Below are positions 8,466-26,923 of a stretch of DNA of 64,000 nucleotides, piece after piece. Each line of letters opens with the position of its first letter. The stretch's first letter is position 1. Origin of the DNA: Pseudacidovorax intermedius (GTDB lineage Bacteria; Pseudomonadota; Gammaproteobacteria; Burkholderiales; Burkholderiaceae_C); the NCBI RefSeq assembly GCF_003350475.1, contig NZ_QQAV01000010.1, positions 1 to 64,000 of the forward strand, read 5' to 3'. A model generated the notes under the pieces. That model saw only the letters and a program-made list of their open reading frames with translations, was not told the origin of the DNA and searched no databases. The position numbers and the translations under genes were made by a program.

Positions 8466-10175
8466 ATGCTTCAGCAGCCTCACACCAAGTACCGCGCCTT
8501 CGCACCGATCGGCCTCAAGGACCGCACCTGGCCCGACGCCGTCATCACCCGTGCGCCGATCTGGCTGTCGACCGACCTGCGCGACGGAAACCAGGCTTTG
8601 GTGGAGCCGATGGATCTCAATCGCAAGATGCGCATGTTCGAGACCCTCGTGGCCATCGGCTTCAAGGAGATCGAGGTCGGCTTCCCCTCGGCGTCGCAGA
8701 CCGAATTCGACTTCGTGCGCAAGCTGATCGAGGAAGACCGCATTCCCGATGACGTGACGATCCAGGTCCTGACCCAGGCCCGCGAACACCTGATCGAACG
8801 CACCTTCGAATCTCTGCAAGGCGTACCGCGCGCCATCGTGCACCTCTACAACGCCGTCGCGCCGGTCATGCGCCGCGTGGTGCTCGGCCTGGATGAAGAC
8901 GGCATCGTCGACCTCGCCGTCACCCATGCGCAGATATTCAAGGACCATGCCGCGCGCCAGCCGGCCACGCAGTGGACCTTCCAGTATTCGCCCGAGATGT
9001 TCTCCGGCACCGACCTGGCCTTCTCCAAGCGCGTGGTCGATGCGGTCACCGAGGTCTGGGTGCCGACGCCCGAGCACAAGTGCATCGTCAACCTGCCATC
9101 CACGGTCGAGCATTCCACGCCCAACATCTTCGCGGACATGATCGAGTGGATGCACCGCAACCTGGAGCGGCGCGATTCCATCGTGCTCTGCGCGCATCCG
9201 CACAACGACCGGGGCACCGGCACGGCCGCCGCCGAGTTCGCTGTCATGGCCGGCGCGGACCGGCTCGAGGGCTGCCTGTTCGGCAATGGGGAGCGCACCG
9301 GCAACCTCGACATCGTCAACGTGGCGCTCAACCTCTACACGCAAGGCGTGTCGCCGGGCCTCGACTTCTCGCACATCGACGACATTCGCGCCACGGTCGA
9401 GCATTGCAACCAGATTCCGGTACATCCGCGCCATCCCTACGTCGGCGACCTTGTCTACACCTCCTTCTCAGGCTCGCATCAGGATGCGATCAAGAAGGCC
9501 TTTTCGGCGCGAAAGGACGGCGATATCTGGGACATCCCCTACCTGCCCATCGACCCGAAGGACGTGGGTCGCAGCTACGAGGCCGTGATCCGTGTGAACA
9601 GCCAGTCCGGCAAGGGCGGCATCTCCTACCTGCTCGAGAGCGAGTACGGCCTCGAATTGCCCCGCCGTCTGCAGATCGAGTTCAGCCAGGTGGTGCAGCA
9701 GGTGATGGACGTGGAGGGCAAGGAATTGGGTGCGGCCGACCTCTGGAGCATCTTCCGCCGCGAATACCGCATGGACGGCGCCCAAGGTCTGCGCCACCGC
9801 GCGCAGTCCGTGGAAGGCGAGGGCGATCAGGCACTCACTGTCCTGCGAGGCGAACTCGTGTGGCGCGGCGAGCCGGTGGCCATCGAAGGCCGCGGCAACG
9901 GCCCCATCGATGCATTCAGCCGGGCCGTGGCCGAGGCCATCGGCCAGCCGATCCGCGTGATGGACTACCACCAGCATGCCATCGGCGCTGGCGCCGACGC
10001 GCGCTCGGTCGCCTATGTGGAGATGCGCATGGGCGATTCGCGCACGGTGTTCGGCGTTGGCATCGATGCCGACACCACGGCCGCCGCGCTCAAGGCCATC
10101 GTCTCGGGCATGCAGCGCGCCGGGGGCGCCGACGCCCAGAAGGCACAATCGTCGGTTGCCGAAATGTCGGCCTGA
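8466..10175 (+). CDS. leuA: 2-isopropylmalate synthase, long (type 2, yeast/actinobacterial-like) form
   Basis: A 569-residue enzyme condensing 2-ketoisovalerate with acetyl-CoA, the committed step to leucine. The TIM barrel begins with [16 protein letters not shown] (about residues 37-52) and includes the metal-binding [14 protein letters not shown] segment (about 243-256) and the [13 protein letters not shown] motif (about 276-288). The C-terminal allosteric LeuA dimer domain occupies about 440-560. The ATG at 8466 has the conserved [12 protein letters not shown] start. It follows the leader peptide and attenuator, and a second synthase of the other type lies 31 bp downstream. Confidence 0.95.
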   Translation: MLQQPHTKYRAFAPIGLKDRTWPDAVITRAPIWLSTDLRDGNQALVEPMDLNRKMRMFETLVAIGFKEIEVGFPSASQTEFDFVRKLIEEDRIPDDVTIQVLTQAREHLIERTFESLQGVPRAIVHLYNAVAPVMRRVVLGLDEDGIVDLAVTHAQIFKDHAARQPATQWTFQYSPEMFSGTDLAFSKRVVDAVTEVWVPTPEHKCIVNLPSTVEHSTPNIFADMIEWMHRNLERRDSIVLCAHPHNDRGTGTAAAEFAVMAGADRLEGCLFGNGERTGNLDIVNVALNLYTQGVSPGLDFSHIDDIRATVEHCNQIPVHPRHPYVGDLVYTSFSGSHQDAIKKAFSARKDGDIWDIPYLPIDPKDVGRSYEAVIRVNSQSGKGGISYLLESEYGLELPRRLQIEFSQVVQQVMDVEGKELGAADLWSIFRREYRMDGAQGLRHRAQSVEGEGDQALTVLRGELVWRGEPVAIEGRGNGPIDAFSRAVAEAIGQPIRVMDYHQHAIGAGADARSVAYVEMRMGDSRTVFGVGIDADTTAAALKAIVSGMQRAGGADAQKAQSSVAEMSA

Positions 10176-10206
10176 CGCAGAACGTACACGGACAAAGGAG
10201 CCCACG

Positions 10207-11745
10207 ATGACCGACCAGTTGATCATTTTCGACACCACCTTGCGCGACGGCGAGCAGTCGCCTGGCGCCTCGATGACGCGTGACGAGAAGCTGCGCATCG
10301 CGCGGCAACTGGAGCGACTCAAGGTCGACGTGATCGAGGCGGGCTTCCCGGCCAGTTCCAACGGCGACTTCGAGGCGGTGCAGGCCATTGCCAATGCCAT
10401 CAAGGACTCCACCGTGTGCGGCCTGTCGCGGGCCAACGACCGCGACATCTCGCGGGCCGCCGACGCGCTCGCTGGCGCGGCCCGCGCCCGCATCCACACC
10501 TTCATCGCCACCTCGCCGCTGCACATGGAGAAGAAGCTGCGGATGACGCCGGAGCAGGTGCTGGACCAGGCCAAGCTGGCCGTGCGCTTCGCCCGCAACA
10601 AGGTGGCCGACGTGGAGTTCAGCCCCGAGGACGGCTACCGCAGCGACGTGGACTTCCTCTGCCGCGTGCTCGAGGCCGTGATCGCCGAAGGCGCCACGAC
10701 CATCAACGTGCCCGACACGGTGGGCTACGCGATCCCCGAACTCTACGGCCAGTTCATCAAGACGCTGCGCGAACGCGTTCCCAACAGCGACAAGGCCATC
10801 TGGTCGGTGCATTGCCACAACGACCTGGGAATGGCCGTGGCCAACTCGCTGGCCGGCGTAAAGATCGGCGGTGCCCGCCAGGTCGAATGCACCATCAACG
10901 GACTGGGCGAGCGTGCCGGCAACTGCTCGCTCGAAGAGATCGTGATGGCCGTGAAGACCCGCAAGGACTACTTCGGGCTCGAGCTCAACATCGACACCCA
11001 GCACATCGTGGCGGCGAGCCGCATGGTGAGCCAGACCACTGGCTTTGTCGTGCAGCCCAACAAGGCTGTGGTGGGCGCCAATGCCTTCGCCCATGCGTCC
11101 GGCATCCACCAGGACGGCGTGCTCAAGGCCCGCGACACCTACGAGATCATGCGCGCCGAAGACGTGGGCTGGACGGCCAACAAGATCGTGCTGGGCAAGC
11201 TCAGCGGCCGCAACGCCTTCAAGCAGCGCCTGCAGGATCTGGGTGTGTCGATGGACAGCGAGGCCGACCTGAACGCCGCCTTCCTGCGCTTCAAGGAACT
11301 GGCCGATCGCAAGGCCGAGATTTTCGACGAGGACATCCTCGCCCTTGTCAGCGCCGAGCAGCAGTCGAACGTTGACGAGCAGTTCAGCTTTGTGTCGCTC
11401 TCACAGCACAGCGAGACCGGTGAGCAGCCTCATGCGCGTGTGGTCTTCATCGACCAGGGCAAGGAGGTGGTGGGCGAGTCGGGTGGCAATGGCCCGGTCG
11501 ATGCTTCTCTCAAGGCCATCGAGTCCCATGTGAAGAGTGGCGCCGAGATGGTGCTGTACTCGGTCAATGCCATCAGTGGCTCGACCGAAAGCCAGGGCGA
11601 AGTGACGGTGCGGCTGCAGAATGCGGGGCGCGTGGTCAACGGTGTCGGGGCCGATCCCGACATCGTTGTGGCCTCGGCCAAGGCGTACCTCAGCGCCCTG
11701 AACAAGCTGCACAGCCAGACTGAGCGCGTGGCGGCGCAGGGTTAG
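10207..11745 (+). CDS. leuA: 2-isopropylmalate synthase, short (type 1, E. coli-like) form
   Basis: A 512-residue homologue of the type 1 family, clearly different in sequence from the gene before it. Features are [15 protein letters not shown] (residues 9-23), [16 protein letters not shown] near 203-218, the [17 protein letters not shown] motif near 234-250, and [12 protein letters not shown] near 297-308. The C-terminal LeuA regulatory domain runs from about 390 to 505. The family also includes citramalate and homocitrate synthases. Length and motifs fit isopropylmalate synthase best, but substrate is not proven. AAAGGAG precedes the ATG, and a terminator follows. Confidence 0.92.
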   Translation: MTDQLIIFDTTLRDGEQSPGASMTRDEKLRIARQLERLKVDVIEAGFPASSNGDFEAVQAIANAIKDSTVCGLSRANDRDISRAADALAGAARARIHTFIATSPLHMEKKLRMTPEQVLDQAKLAVRFARNKVADVEFSPEDGYRSDVDFLCRVLEAVIAEGATTINVPDTVGYAIPELYGQFIKTLRERVPNSDKAIWSVHCHNDLGMAVANSLAGVKIGGARQVECTINGLGERAGNCSLEEIVMAVKTRKDYFGLELNIDTQHIVAASRMVSQTTGFVVQPNKAVVGANAFAHASGIHQDGVLKARDTYEIMRAEDVGWTANKIVLGKLSGRNAFKQRLQDLGVSMDSEADLNAAFLRFKELADRKAEIFDEDILALVSAEQQSNVDEQFSFVSLSQHSETGEQPHARVVFIDQGKEVVGESGGNGPVDASLKAIESHVKSGAEMVLYSVNAISGSTESQGEVTVRLQNAGRVVNGVGADPDIVVASAKAYLSALNKLHSQTERVAAQG

Positions 11746-11778
11746 TTTCGAGCGTTCTTCGGCTTGCATGAAGAAGGG

Positions 11779-11809
11779 GGCGCAAGTCACTGATTTGCGT
11801 CTCTTTTTT
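11779..11809 (+). terminator. terminator of the leu genes
   Basis: CGCAAGTCA and TGATTTGCG form a nearly perfect stem (one G-T pair, 11781-11799), followed by TCTCTTTTTT. It lies 35 bp past the second leuA and before the endopeptidase gene. Confidence 0.8.
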
Positions 11810-11861
11810 GTATTCGATAGACTGCGGCACCTTGTCGATTTCCATGCCGCTGGAGTAGTTG

Positions 11862-13013
11862 ATGGCCGAAGCCCCCGCGCAGCCTGTTTTGCCCCAAATT
11901 TCTTCACAGCGGTACTTGCCCGCGCTGCGCCTTCTGGCCGTGGCGCTTTGCGCAGTTTCCTTCCTGACGCCCGCCGCCCATGCCAATGGCAAGAAACAGC
12001 AGGCCGCGGCCAAGCGGCCAGCTGCCACCAGCAAGGTCGCGGCCAAGCCCGCCACCAAGGCCTCCAAGACCCGCACTGAGGAGCGTGTCGTGCGCGGCGG
12101 CCGGAACGTGGTCGCGACGGTGCGAAAGAGTGGCGGCAAGACGGTGGTGGCCGTGCAGCGTCGCTCCGTGGTCCGCGTCGCCGAGCCGCCCCGCCAGTCC
12201 TATGGCCAACTCGCTGGCCTTCATCACTCGCAGGACCCGCTCGACCTGAAGTCGAGCGTGGCGCTGGTGATGGATCAGGACACCCGCGAAGTGCTGCTGA
12301 GCAAGAACGACCATGCCGTGCTGCCCATCGCCTCGATCACCAAGCTCATGACAGGCCTGCTGATCAGCGAGGCGAAGTTGCCGATGGACGAGCCGATCAC
12401 CATCACCCAGGACGATGTGGACACCGAGAAGTTCAGCCGTTCCCGCCTGGCCGTGGGCACCACGCTGCCGCGTGGCGAACTGCTGCATCTTGCGCTGATG
12501 TCGAGCGAGAACCGGGCCGCCCATGCCTTGGGACGGACGTACCCGGGCGGCCTCGCCACCTTCGTGAGCGTGATGAACGCCAAGGCGCGGATGATCGGCA
12601 TGAAGGACACCCGCTATGTCGAGCCCACGGGCCTGTCGAGCAGCAATCAGTCCACGGCCCAGGACTTGGCCCTGCTCGTGGCCGTGGCGTCGCAGGACTC
12701 GCTGGTGCGCAGCCTGACGACCTCGCCGGAATACCAGGTGGAGGTGGGCAATCGCATGCTGCAGTTCAACACCACCAACCGGCTGGTGCGTAGCCCCGAT
12801 TGGGATATCGGTCTGCAGAAGACGGGCTACATCTCCGAGGCCGGACAGTGCCTGGTCATGCAGGCGCGCGTCGCCGGTCGCAAGCTCATCATGGTGTTTC
12901 TGGACTCTGCCGGCAAGTTCAGCCGGATCGCCGATGCCGAGCGCGTTCGCCGCTGGGTGGAGACCAACCGCTTCGCGCCGATGCATACGGCCAGCAGCCA
13001 GATTTCTGGCTGA
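11862..13013 (+). CDS. pbpG: D-alanyl-D-alanine endopeptidase (PBP7/8-like, peptidase S11)
   Basis: A 383-residue periplasmic penicillin-binding protein that cuts D-Ala-mDAP cross-links in peptidoglycan. The signal peptide ends near residue 43 (FLTPAAHA then NGKKQQ). A Lys/Ala/Arg-rich linker (about 45-110) precedes the catalytic domain. All three active-site motifs are present: Ser158-x-x-Lys161 (SITK), Ser215-Glu-Asn217 and Lys320-Thr-Gly322. ATG 11862 follows an in-frame TTG. The basic linker before the catalytic domain resembles that in other burkholderial PBP7-like proteins. A perfect terminator follows. Confidence 0.93.
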   Translation: MAEAPAQPVLPQISSQRYLPALRLLAVALCAVSFLTPAAHANGKKQQAAAKRPAATSKVAAKPATKASKTRTEERVVRGGRNVVATVRKSGGKTVVAVQRRSVVRVAEPPRQSYGQLAGLHHSQDPLDLKSSVALVMDQDTREVLLSKNDHAVLPIASITKLMTGLLISEAKLPMDEPITITQDDVDTEKFSRSRLAVGTTLPRGELLHLALMSSENRAAHALGRTYPGGLATFVSVMNAKARMIGMKDTRYVEPTGLSSSNQSTAQDLALLVAVASQDSLVRSLTTSPEYQVEVGNRMLQFNTTNRLVRSPDWDIGLQKTGYISEAGQCLVMQARVAGRKLIMVFLDSAGKFSRIADAERVRRWVETNRFAPMHTASSQISG

Positions 13014-13045
13014 TCTCCGGGGCAGTATGGGCTGCTCCAGATGAA

Positions 13046-13078
13046 CAAAGGGCCCTCTCGAGGGCCCTTTGCGTTTTG
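13046..13078 (+). terminator. terminator after the endopeptidase gene
   Basis: CAAAGGGCCCT and AGGGCCCTTTG form a perfect 11-bp stem around CTCG (13046-13071), followed by CGTTTTG. It may also stop the convergent IclR gene, because the stem is flanked by A residues on its left side. Confidence 0.88.
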
Positions 13079-13126
13079 CGCCGGCGCACCCCGCGCACGC
13101 CGGGAAATGTGAGTGGCGCTGCGGCG

Positions 13127-13948
13127 TCAGGCCGCCCTGGCCGGCTGTGCCATGTCCGCAGAGGGCGGCGTCGCATCCGAGTAGCCGAGTGCGCCCGAGA
13201 TCTCGTTCGCCGTGGCCTGCAGCTTGGGGAGCCAGCCGTCATCGAGCCGATCGGCGGGGGCCGAGATGGACAGGCCCGCCACGAGCTTGCCCTGGTCGTC
13301 GTAGATGCCTGCCGCCATGCAGCGTACCCCGAGCTCCAGCTCCTCGTTGTCCCGCGCGATGCCGTACTGCCGCGCCCGGGCGAGTTCGCGCTCCAGGACA
13401 GGCAACTGCGTGATGCTGTTGCGGGTGTGGCCTGCGAGGCCGGTGCGCGTCGCGTAGCTGCGCACGCGCTGCTGTTCGTCGGCGGCGAGGAACAGCTTGC
13501 CGGTGGAGGTGAGGTGCAGCGGCGCGCGGCCGCCGATGGCCCGCACTACCTGCATGCCGGAGCGTTCGCTGTAGGCCCGCTCCACGTAGACGATTTCGTC
13601 GCCTTGCCGCACGCTCAGGTTGACCGGCTGCTGCGTGAGCTTGTGCAATTCGCGCATCGGCCCCAGGGCGGCGTCGCGCACATTCAGCCGGCCCTTCACC
13701 AGATTGCCCAGTTCGAGCAGCCGCATGCCGAGGCGATAGCTGCCCGGTTCCGGCCGGTCCACGAAACGCCCGACGGCGAGGTCGTTGAGGATACGGTGGG
13801 TGGTGGAGGGATGGAGCCCCGTCTTTTCGCTGATCTCCTTGAGAGAGATCGCGTCCTCGCGAGACGCCAGCACGTCGATCAGGGCGAACATGCGCTCGAT
13901 GACCTGGATGACGGGCGTGGCAGGAACGTCGGTGTTGTTCTTTCTCAT
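13127..13948 (-). CDS. IclR family transcriptional regulator
   Basis: A 273-residue regulator. The winged helix-turn-helix spans about residues 14-75 (IERMFALIDVLASREDAISLKEISEKTGLHPSTTHRILNDL region). The effector-binding IclR domain follows, with the typical HLTSTGKLFLA segment near 150 and GVRCMAAGIYDDQGKLVAGLSIS near 210-235. The chosen ATG (13946-13948) gives the MRKNN start; an earlier ATG six codons upstream is possible. It stands alone between the endopeptidase and bpt, so neighbours do not reveal the ligand. Confidence 0.92.
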   Translation of the reverse strand: MRKNNTDVPATPVIQVIERMFALIDVLASREDAISLKEISEKTGLHPSTTHRILNDLAVGRFVDRPEPGSYRLGMRLLELGNLVKGRLNVRDAALGPMRELHKLTQQPVNLSVRQGDEIVYVERAYSERSGMQVVRAIGGRAPLHLTSTGKLFLAADEQQRVRSYATRTGLAGHTRNSITQLPVLERELARARQYGIARDNEELELGVRCMAAGIYDDQGKLVAGLSISAPADRLDDGWLPKLQATANEISGALGYSDATPPSADMAQPARAA

Positions 13949-13991
13949 GGGACGGCGCTGAACCAAACGGCCGCCATTTTATAGCGTGAAA

Positions 13992-14726
13992 TCAAACTTC
14001 GCGCCATTCACCGTCCACCAGGATCTGGTGGGGAGCGAACTTGGCCTTGTAGGCCATCTTGTTGCTGTGCTCGATCCAGTAGCCCAGGTAGACGTGCGGC
14101 AAGCCGAGTTCGCGCGCCTGGGCAATCTGCCAGAGCACGCCGTAGGTGCCATAGGCAGCACCTTCCTCCGGCTCGTAGAAGGTGTAGACGGCCGACAGCC
14201 CGTCGTTGAGCACGTCCAGGATGGACACCATCTTCAAGGCGCCTGGGCTGCCGTCGTCGGTCGGCTCGCGGAACTCGACCAGTCGTGAGTTGACGCGGCT
14301 CTGGAGCAGGAACTGGGTGTACTGGTCGATGCTGTCGTGGTCCATGCCCCCGCCGGCGTGGCGGCCGTTCTGGTAGCGCAGGTAAAGCTGGTAGTGCTCG
14401 GGCACGAAGCACAGTCGCAGCACCCGGGCCTGCAGATGCTGGTGGCGTTGCGCTGCGCGGCGCTGGCTGCGGCTGGGCGCGAAACGTTCCGCCAGGATGC
14501 GCAGGGGGATGCAGGCGCGGCAACCGTCGCAGTAGGGTCGGTAGGTGAACATGCCGCTGCGGCGGAAGCCGCCCAGCACCAGGTCGGAGTAGGCGTCGCT
14601 GTTGATGAGGTGGCTGGGCGTGGCCACCTGGGAGCGCGCCTGACGGTCGGGCAGATAGCTGCAGGGGTAGGGCGCTGTCGCGTAGAACTGCAGCGTCTGG
14701 AGCGGCAGATCCTTGAGGAGCGTCAT
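13992..14726 (-). CDS. bpt: aspartate/glutamate leucyltransferase Bpt
   Basis: A 244-residue N-end-rule transferase that adds leucine to proteins starting with Asp or Glu, making them ClpS/ClpAP substrates. The ATE1-like N-terminal half has the Cys-rich [12 protein letters not shown] motif (about residues 67-78) and [11 protein letters not shown] near 20. The C-terminal GNAT-like half contains [27 protein letters not shown]. The start codon overlaps the aat stop by 4 nt (ATGA), so the two genes are translationally coupled. Confidence 0.95.
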   Translation of the reverse strand: MTLLKDLPLQTLQFYATAPYPCSYLPDRQARSQVATPSHLINSDAYSDLVLGGFRRSGMFTYRPYCDGCRACIPLRILAERFAPSRSQRRAAQRHQHLQARVLRLCFVPEHYQLYLRYQNGRHAGGGMDHDSIDQYTQFLLQSRVNSRLVEFREPTDDGSPGALKMVSILDVLNDGLSAVYTFYEPEEGAAYGTYGVLWQIAQARELGLPHVYLGYWIEHSNKMAYKAKFAPHQILVDGEWREV

Positions 14727-15502
14727 TGCTGTGCCGGCAGAAGTTCGTTCCAGTATATGGGGTCGAATTGCCATGCAGGAATGGGCGGCTGCCTGCATGC
14801 ATCGCCGATGTGGGCGAGGAACTGCGCCCGTGGCCATTCGCTCGCGCCCAGGCTGGCCAGATGGGCGGTGTTCTGCTGGCAGTCGATGGCCTGCACGCCG
14901 TGGTGGCGGCAGAAGGCCACCAGGGCCGCCAATGCGATCTTCGAGGCGTCGGTGCGCCGCGCGAACATCGATTCGCCGAAGACCGCGCGGCCCAGCGCAA
15001 CGCAATAGAGGCCGCCCGCGAGTTGCCCGTCGATCCAGGTCTCCACGCTGTGCGCGTGGCCGGCGCGGTGCAGTGCCACGTAGGCCTGTTGCATCTCGGG
15101 GAGGATCCAGGTGCCCGACTGGCCGGCCCGGGGCGCCTCGGCGCAGGCGGCAATCACGTCGGCGAATGCATGGTCGATGCGGACCTCGCACCGCGGCGCC
15201 TGCTGGCGAAACGCCAGCAGGGTCTTGCGAAGCGAGCGGTGCAAGCGGAAGGCGCCCGGCCGGAGCACCATCCGCGGGTCCGGGCTCCACCACAGGATGG
15301 GCTGGTCGTCGCCGAACCACGGGAAGATGCCGTGGCCATAGGCGTCGAGCAGCGTCGCCACGTCCAGCGCGCCGCCGGCCGCCACGACGCCCGGAACGGG
15401 ATCTTCGGGGCCCCACGCGGTGGCCGGTGGTGGGAGCGGCTCACCAGCGGCGAGCCAGGGCAGTTTGCGGGGGAGTCGTGCCACGGCTGGATTCTGGCGC
15501 AT
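14723..15502 (-). CDS. aat: leucyl/phenylalanyl-tRNA-protein transferase Aat
   Basis: A 259-residue transferase that adds Leu or Phe to proteins starting with Lys or Arg. Recognisable family blocks are [21 protein letters not shown] near residues 42-62, [10 protein letters not shown] near 70, [31 protein letters not shown] near 150-180, and the [17 protein letters not shown] block near 204-220. The ATG at 15500-15502 is preferred; a longer in-frame reading upstream is unlike the family. With bpt it forms the complete bacterial N-degron tagging pair. Confidence 0.95.
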   Translation of the reverse strand: MRQNPAVARLPRKLPWLAAGEPLPPPATAWGPEDPVPGVVAAGGALDVATLLDAYGHGIFPWFGDDQPILWWSPDPRMVLRPGAFRLHRSLRKTLLAFRQQAPRCEVRIDHAFADVIAACAEAPRAGQSGTWILPEMQQAYVALHRAGHAHSVETWIDGQLAGGLYCVALGRAVFGESMFARRTDASKIALAALVAFCRHHGVQAIDCQQNTAHLASLGASEWPRAQFLAHIGDACRQPPIPAWQFDPIYWNELLPAQQ

Positions 15503-15695
15503 GCCGGGCGCGATCCCGGCACGCGCCGCTTCCAATGGGCCGCACTCTCCGATTTCCCCCAAAAAGGCGAAGGGTAAGGGCCTGGATTGCGGCACACTCT
15601 CGGCCGGCCGCCGCGAGGCAGCCATGAGGGCGCCGGCCCAAGGCTTTGCCGGCGTGGAGAACTATTCGAGGCGATCCGCCTTTCCTGGAGCTTGC

Positions 15696-16331
15696 GTGTT
15701 CCGCCTGCTGATCTGTGATGACCATCCGCCCATCCGGACGGCACTGCGGTTGCTCGCGCGTCAGGTCGATCCCACCAGCGATGTCACCGAGACCGGCAAC
15801 GCCCGCGACCTCGTCGAGGTTCTGCGTGGGCGCCGCGATTTCGACCTGCTGGTGCTCGACCTTCAGTTGCCGGGCATGTCCGGCCTGAGCGTCCTGTCGG
15901 AGGTCAAGCAGCTGCGGCCAGAACTCGCCGTACTCGTCCTTTCTGCGGACGAAAGCCCCCAGAGCGTCGATGCTGCGCTGCAGGCCGGTGCTTCCAGCTA
16001 TCTGTTCAAGTCGGCGAGCGAGACGGTGCTCTTCCAGGCGCTCAAGGATGTCTGCGGTCGCCGGCTTGCGCTGCCCGAAAGCATCACGGCCAAGGCCGGC
16101 GGCCGGGGCCGCGCGGTGCCGGACGATGGGCTGTCGCTGTCGGCCCGGCAGCGCGACGTGCTGAACTGCCTGCTGCACGGCATGTCGGCCAAGCAGGTGG
16201 CACGCACGCTTGGCCTGTCCGAAGGCACGGTCAAGAGCCACACGGTGGCGGTGTTCCGGGCCCTCAATGTCAGCTCCCGTGCGCAGGCGGTGGTGGAAGC
16301 GCATCGGCGAGGCATCACGCTTGGATGCTGA
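15696..16331 (+). CDS. LuxR/NarL-type response regulator
   Basis: A 211-residue response regulator. The receiver domain (about residues 2-115) has the acidic pair CDDH, phosphoacceptor Asp55 (VLDLQLPG) and a Lys in YLFKSAS. The C-terminal LuxR helix-turn-helix (about 143-200) reads LSARQRDVLNCLLHGMSAKQVARTLGLSEGTVKSHT. GTG at 15696 is chosen because GGAG lies 5 nt upstream and the receiver begins at once; an ATG at 15624 would add 24 unrelated residues. It overlaps the hybrid kinase gene and lies two genes before the giant fusion protein, so it may control that gene. Confidence 0.93.
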   Translation: MFRLLICDDHPPIRTALRLLARQVDPTSDVTETGNARDLVEVLRGRRDFDLLVLDLQLPGMSGLSVLSEVKQLRPELAVLVLSADESPQSVDAALQAGASSYLFKSASETVLFQALKDVCGRRLALPESITAKAGGRGRAVPDDGLSLSARQRDVLNCLLHGMSAKQVARTLGLSEGTVKSHTVAVFRALNVSSRAQAVVEAHRRGITLGC

Positions 16332-18021
16332 GGCGCACGACCGCGACCTGATCAGCTTCGCCTTGGCCCAGGCCGCCGCCGCGGCCAGGCTGGCCTTGGT
16401 GGGTGTGTTGATCCTCGCCGCGGTCGCATGGCGGGACGTGGGTGCGCCGGGCGTTCTCGCCTGGGGCGTGGCCGCGGCGGGCTCCCTGCTGCTGCGAAAC
16501 CGCGTCATGGCCGTGGCTGCCCGCTGGCTGTCTCAGGGGCACCCCACGCGCAGCGCGCGACGCATCCTCTGGGCCTCGTCGTTGGTGCTGGCCTTTGCCC
16601 TGGTCAGCCTGCCCCTGCTCGGCCTGCCGCACATGCAGACCGAGACCCGGCTGCTGGTAACGTTGTTCTATTGCTGCTGGGGCGCCGCCGGCATGTCGTC
16701 CCTGGGCATCGTGCCGAGGCTGTACGCCGGCTACCTGGGGCTGATGGTGGGAGGCGTGGCCGCGGGTTGGGCGCGGGACTTCACGCCCCAGCTCGCCCCG
16801 GCGATTTTCGGCGGCCTCTTCATGTACTGGCTGGTGCTGAGCGTCTTCGCCCACGGCTTTTCCCGCCGCGTGGCCGAGGGCATCGCCATCCGCGCCGAGA
16901 ACGCGCAACTGGTCAAGCAGCTGTCGGCGGCCAACGCCGCCAAGACCCGCTTCATCATGACGGCCAGCCACGACCTGCGCCAGCCGCTGCATGCCATCGG
17001 GCTGCTGGGTGGGGTGCTCGCGCGTGCCACCACCGCAGAGGACATCCACCGGGCGCGCGAGGCCCTGGCCATCGCGCTGGAGGGGCTTCAGCAGCTTTTC
17101 TCCGCCATCCTGGATCTCTCGCGGATGGACAGCGGGGCGCTGCGGCCCGAGCTGCGCTACGTGCCCATCGCGCCGCTGGTCGCGCGCCTGGACATCGAGT
17201 ACCGCGCCCTGTGCCTCGAAGGCGGCCGGCGCTGGGAGTGCCGGGCCGAGACGGCGCATGTCCGCACCGACCTGGCGCTGCTCGAGCGGGTGCTGCGCAA
17301 CCTGCTCGACAACGCGCTCAAGCATGGCGCCGATGGCGGGGTGTGCCTGGCGCTGTCCACGCAGCCCGATGGCGTGATGCTGGAGGTCTCCGACACGGGC
17401 CCGGGCATCCCGGTGGAGGAGCAGGACCGGGTGTTCGACGAGTTCTACCGCAGCCGCCACGTGGTCTCGTCCGGCATGGGGCTGGGGCTGTCGATCGTGC
17501 AGCGCCTGGCCAGGCTGCTCAACGCCCGCTTGCACATGGAATTCGTCGACCCGGTCCGGCGCACCGGCACGCGGGTCACCCTGATGCTGCCGTTGGCGCA
17601 ACCCAGCGACGAGCAGGCCGTCGAGTCCGAGGTGGTGCTGCCCGACCTGCAGGGCCTGCGCGTGCTGGTGCTGGACGACGAGGCCACGGTGCTCGACGCC
17701 ACCCGCGCCCTGCTGGAGCAATGGGGCTGCGTGGTCGCCACCTGCCGCAGCGGCAGCGAGGTGGCCGCTGCCGTGCAGCGCCTGGGACCGCCGCATGTCG
17801 CCTTGGCCGACTACCACCTCGGCCCCTCGGAAAACGGCCTGATGGCCCTGGAGGCGTTGCGCCGCGATCAGCCCGAGATGGGCTGCGTCATCGTCACGGG
17901 CGAATCCGATGCGGCCATCCGTCAGCGACTGGCCGATGAGGGCCTGCCGGTGCTGGAAAAGCCGGTGGATCCCGAAGAGTTGCGCGCCGTGCTGGGCCTG
18001 TTCCGCGCCATGGACGAATGA
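16321..18021 (+). CDS. hybrid sensor histidine kinase with C-terminal receiver
   Basis: A 566-residue protein with about six N-terminal transmembrane segments (residues about 20-180) and no large periplasmic domain. A HisKA dimerisation domain follows with phosphoacceptor His217 (TASHDLRQPLHA). The HATPase has the N box (RNLLDNALKHG), DTGPGIP and GMGLGLSIV. A receiver at about 450-565 carries the conserved Asp497 (LADYHLG). The only plausible start is TTG at 16321, overlapping the response regulator by 11 nt; no in-frame ATG occurs before the membrane region. Gene overlap makes the upstream regulator its likely partner. Signal unknown. Confidence 0.9.
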   Translation: MDAEAHDRDLISFALAQAAAAARLALVGVLILAAVAWRDVGAPGVLAWGVAAAGSLLLRNRVMAVAARWLSQGHPTRSARRILWASSLVLAFALVSLPLLGLPHMQTETRLLVTLFYCCWGAAGMSSLGIVPRLYAGYLGLMVGGVAAGWARDFTPQLAPAIFGGLFMYWLVLSVFAHGFSRRVAEGIAIRAENAQLVKQLSAANAAKTRFIMTASHDLRQPLHAIGLLGGVLARATTAEDIHRAREALAIALEGLQQLFSAILDLSRMDSGALRPELRYVPIAPLVARLDIEYRALCLEGGRRWECRAETAHVRTDLALLERVLRNLLDNALKHGADGGVCLALSTQPDGVMLEVSDTGPGIPVEEQDRVFDEFYRSRHVVSSGMGLGLSIVQRLARLLNARLHMEFVDPVRRTGTRVTLMLPLAQPSDEQAVESEVVLPDLQGLRVLVLDDEATVLDATRALLEQWGCVVATCRSGSEVAAAVQRLGPPHVALADYHLGPSENGLMALEALRRDQPEMGCVIVTGESDAAIRQRLADEGLPVLEKPVDPEELRAVLGLFRAMDE

Positions 18022-18039
18022 TGAACGAAAGGGTGATCG

Positions 18040-26849
<8,810 letters not shown>

Positions 26850-26878
26850 TCAACGGACCCATGGCGGCTTATCATGAT

Positions 26879-26906
26879 TGAAATTTCGGTAATTACTGAA
26901 ATTTCA
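26879..26906. promoter_or_regulatory. 28-bp AT-rich near-perfect palindrome upstream of cydD
   Basis: Outer arms TGAAATTTC (26879-26887) and GAAATTTCA (26898-26906) are perfectly complementary, and the centre GTAATTAC is itself a palindrome. Only one base pair of the 14 breaks symmetry. It ends 17 bp before the cydD ATG. In DNA this GC-rich such an AT-rich palindrome stands out as a repressor operator for the cyd operon. It does not match the FNR consensus TTGAT-N4-ATCAA, and the binding protein is unknown. Confidence 0.75.
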
Positions 26907-26923
26907 ACATTTGCCGCTTCGCC

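Noticed and set aside
13046-13071. Attachment site or operator candidate in the perfect palindrome after the endopeptidase
   Set aside because: It is 32 bp past the stop codon and flanked by A and T residues, so terminator is the simpler reading.
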